Shown here: piece by piece, positions 6,162 to 7,021 of the stretch | Numbering within the stretch: position 1 is the first letter of the stretch | Layout: each line of letters begins with the position of its first letter | DNA from: Actinomycetes bacterium | GTDB lineage: Bacteria > Actinomycetota > Actinomycetes > S36-B12 > UBA10799 | Direction: 5' to 3' | Length of the DNA: 7,021 nt | NCBI GenBank assembly: GCA_029779995.1 | Contig: JAKOZM010000473.1 | Span: forward strand, 1 to 7,021 | Notes under the pieces: model-generated | What the model saw: only the letters and a program-made list of their open reading frames with translations | Databases searched by the model: none | Told to the model about the DNA's origin: nothing | Made by a program: the position numbers and the translations under genes

Positions 6162-7021
6162 TCATCGGGCGCCTCGGCGCTCGATGACCAAACCGAACTC
6201 GCTGTCGTAGCGAAGGCGCGGGTCGGATATACCGCGGCCCTGCTCGTCAAGGACGACTGCATCGATCCGGCGAAGCAACGGGACATGCGCCCACGCGGCA
6301 AGGGGTTCGGCGCCGACCACTCGTTCGGTCTCGCGGACCCGGACCGTGTCACCCAACACCTCGCGGGCGATTCGGGTGATCGAACACCGCTCACCTGTCG
6401 GCCCCAAGGCCGTACCCGACAAGGTGACAAACTCGCCGTCGACGCGCCGGATCAACGCCACCTCATGCGTTGGCTCACCGTCTCGAACCACCCGAGCCTC
6501 GTCGGCATCGCCCTGAGCGACCGGCTCGTGCAGGCCAGAGAGCGTGTGTGTCGCTTCTTGGAATCGTAGGACGAACGTTCGCGCTCGCCCGGCACGGGCA
6601 GCACGCAGGTCTGCCCCTACCCGGTCCGCCTCGGCCACCCGTTCCCGCCACGCCGGCGGTACCTCGGGGACCACGGCATACGCGCGCTCGACGAGGTCGG
6701 GGACGAGCGAGGGGATGCTCCATTGCGCGCCGTCGCTCACGAGGGCCGCTGCTCGCAACAACGTCTCCTCGGAATACACATACGGGAAGCTTGGGCAGAG
6801 GATCGGCCCGTCGGGCCCACCGGTACGGAAGCCCGTAACGATGACCCGCGGCTCGCTCAATGCACCAGGACGGGTCCCCTGCGGTTGGGTATGCCGATGC
6901 AAGCGGCCGATCCGTTGCAGGAGCAGGTCCATGGGAGCCAAATCGGTGACAAGCAAGTCAGCGTCGACGTCGAAGCTCTGCTCAGCAATCTGGGTGGCGA
7001 CAACGACGAGCCGTTTGGGAC
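6162..7021 (-). CDS. cas3: CRISPR-associated helicase/nuclease Cas3, type I-E, C-terminal part (5' end beyond the right edge)
   Basis: Cas3 is the effector recruited by Cascade: an HD-domain nuclease fused to a superfamily 2 helicase that unwinds and degrades target DNA. The frame is open to the window edge, and 285 residues plus the stop codon are visible. At their start is VVVATQIAEQSFDVDADLL (visible residues 5-23), helicase motif V. It is followed by DLAPMDLLLQRIGRLHRH (residues 26-43), which holds the arginine-finger motif VI QRxGRxxRH. The remaining 240 or so residues are the accessory C-terminal region, ending in YDSEFGLVIERRGAR. The HD domain and helicase motifs I-IV lie outside the window, so nuclease competence cannot be judged; I-E Cas3 proteins are usually about 850-950 residues. 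A TTG at 6956 falls inside motif V and is not a real start, because the coding sequence continues upstream of it. The gene ends 53 bases before the preferred casA start and is probably co-transcribed with it. Confidence 0.97.
   Translation of the reverse strand, partial: PKRLVVVATQIAEQSFDVDADLLVTDLAPMDLLLQRIGRLHRHTQPQGTRPGALSEPRVIVTGFRTGGPDGPILCPSFPYVYSEETLLRAAALVSDGAQWSIPSLVPDLVERAYAVVPEVPPAWRERVAEADRVGADLRAARAGRARTFVLRFQEATHTLSGLHEPVAQGDADEARVVRDGEPTHEVALIRRVDGEFVTLSGTALGPTGERCSITRIAREVLGDTVRVRETERVVGAEPLAAWAHVPLLRRIDAVVLDEQGRGISDPRLRYDSEFGLVIERRGAR

Noticed and set aside
1..7021. CRISPR repeats, tRNA genes or insertion sequences within the window
   Set aside because: I saw no regularly spaced direct repeats, no RNA gene signatures and no transposase-like sequence. 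The whole window is accounted for by cas genes and a 53-base spacer.

Overview
The window is the main body of a type I-E (Ecoli/Cascade-type) CRISPR-Cas operon. Every gene is on the minus strand, so transcription runs from high to low coordinates: cas3 (C-terminal third only, cut by the right edge), casA/cse1 (cas8e), casB/cse2 (cas11), casC/cse4 (cas7), casD (cas5), casE (cas6e), cas1 and cas2 (cut by the left edge). This is the canonical I-E gene order. No CRISPR repeat is present in the window. If there is an adjacent array, the likeliest place is past the left edge, downstream of cas2.

The DNA is GC-rich. Start codons are mixed (ATG, a likely TTG for casA, GTG for cas2). Shine-Dalgarno sequences are strong (AAGGAGGAG, AAAGGAG, AAAGGA, GGGAGG). 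From memory, the protein signatures resemble those of high-GC Gram-positive bacteria, for example the GREGAR and VHTG motifs of Cas1, the NRDD/GGVSR/SSQAWKR block of Cas7, and TRWMIEV with AGVFVG in Cas2. An actinobacterium is the best guess, but no taxon can be fixed from the sequence alone.

Layout: 6162 to the right edge is cas3. Then 4501-6108 casA, 3884-4504 casB, 2757-3887 cas7, 1970-2764 cas5, 1233-1967 cas6e, 260-1249 cas1, and the left edge to 263 cas2. Neighbouring genes overlap by 4 to 17 bases or sit within 2 bases of each other, apart from a 53-base gap between cas3 and casA. There is no stretch over 300 bases without a gene. The tight packing suggests one polycistronic message with translational coupling.

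How the genes work together, from knowledge of the families: Cas1 and Cas2 capture new spacers. Cas6e cuts pre-crRNA and stays on the repeat hairpin. Cas7, Cas5, Cse2 and Cse1 assemble with the crRNA into Cascade. Cse1 reads the PAM and recruits Cas3, which unwinds and degrades the target. All catalytic residues I can check in the visible parts are present: the Cas1 Glu and His plus two acidic Asp, the Cas6e His, and Cas3 helicase motifs V and VI. The system therefore looks intact as far as it can be seen. I found no undescribed system here. The points worth a second look are modest: a TTG start, protein tails and linkers, a residue change near the Cas6e active site, and the off-window array.
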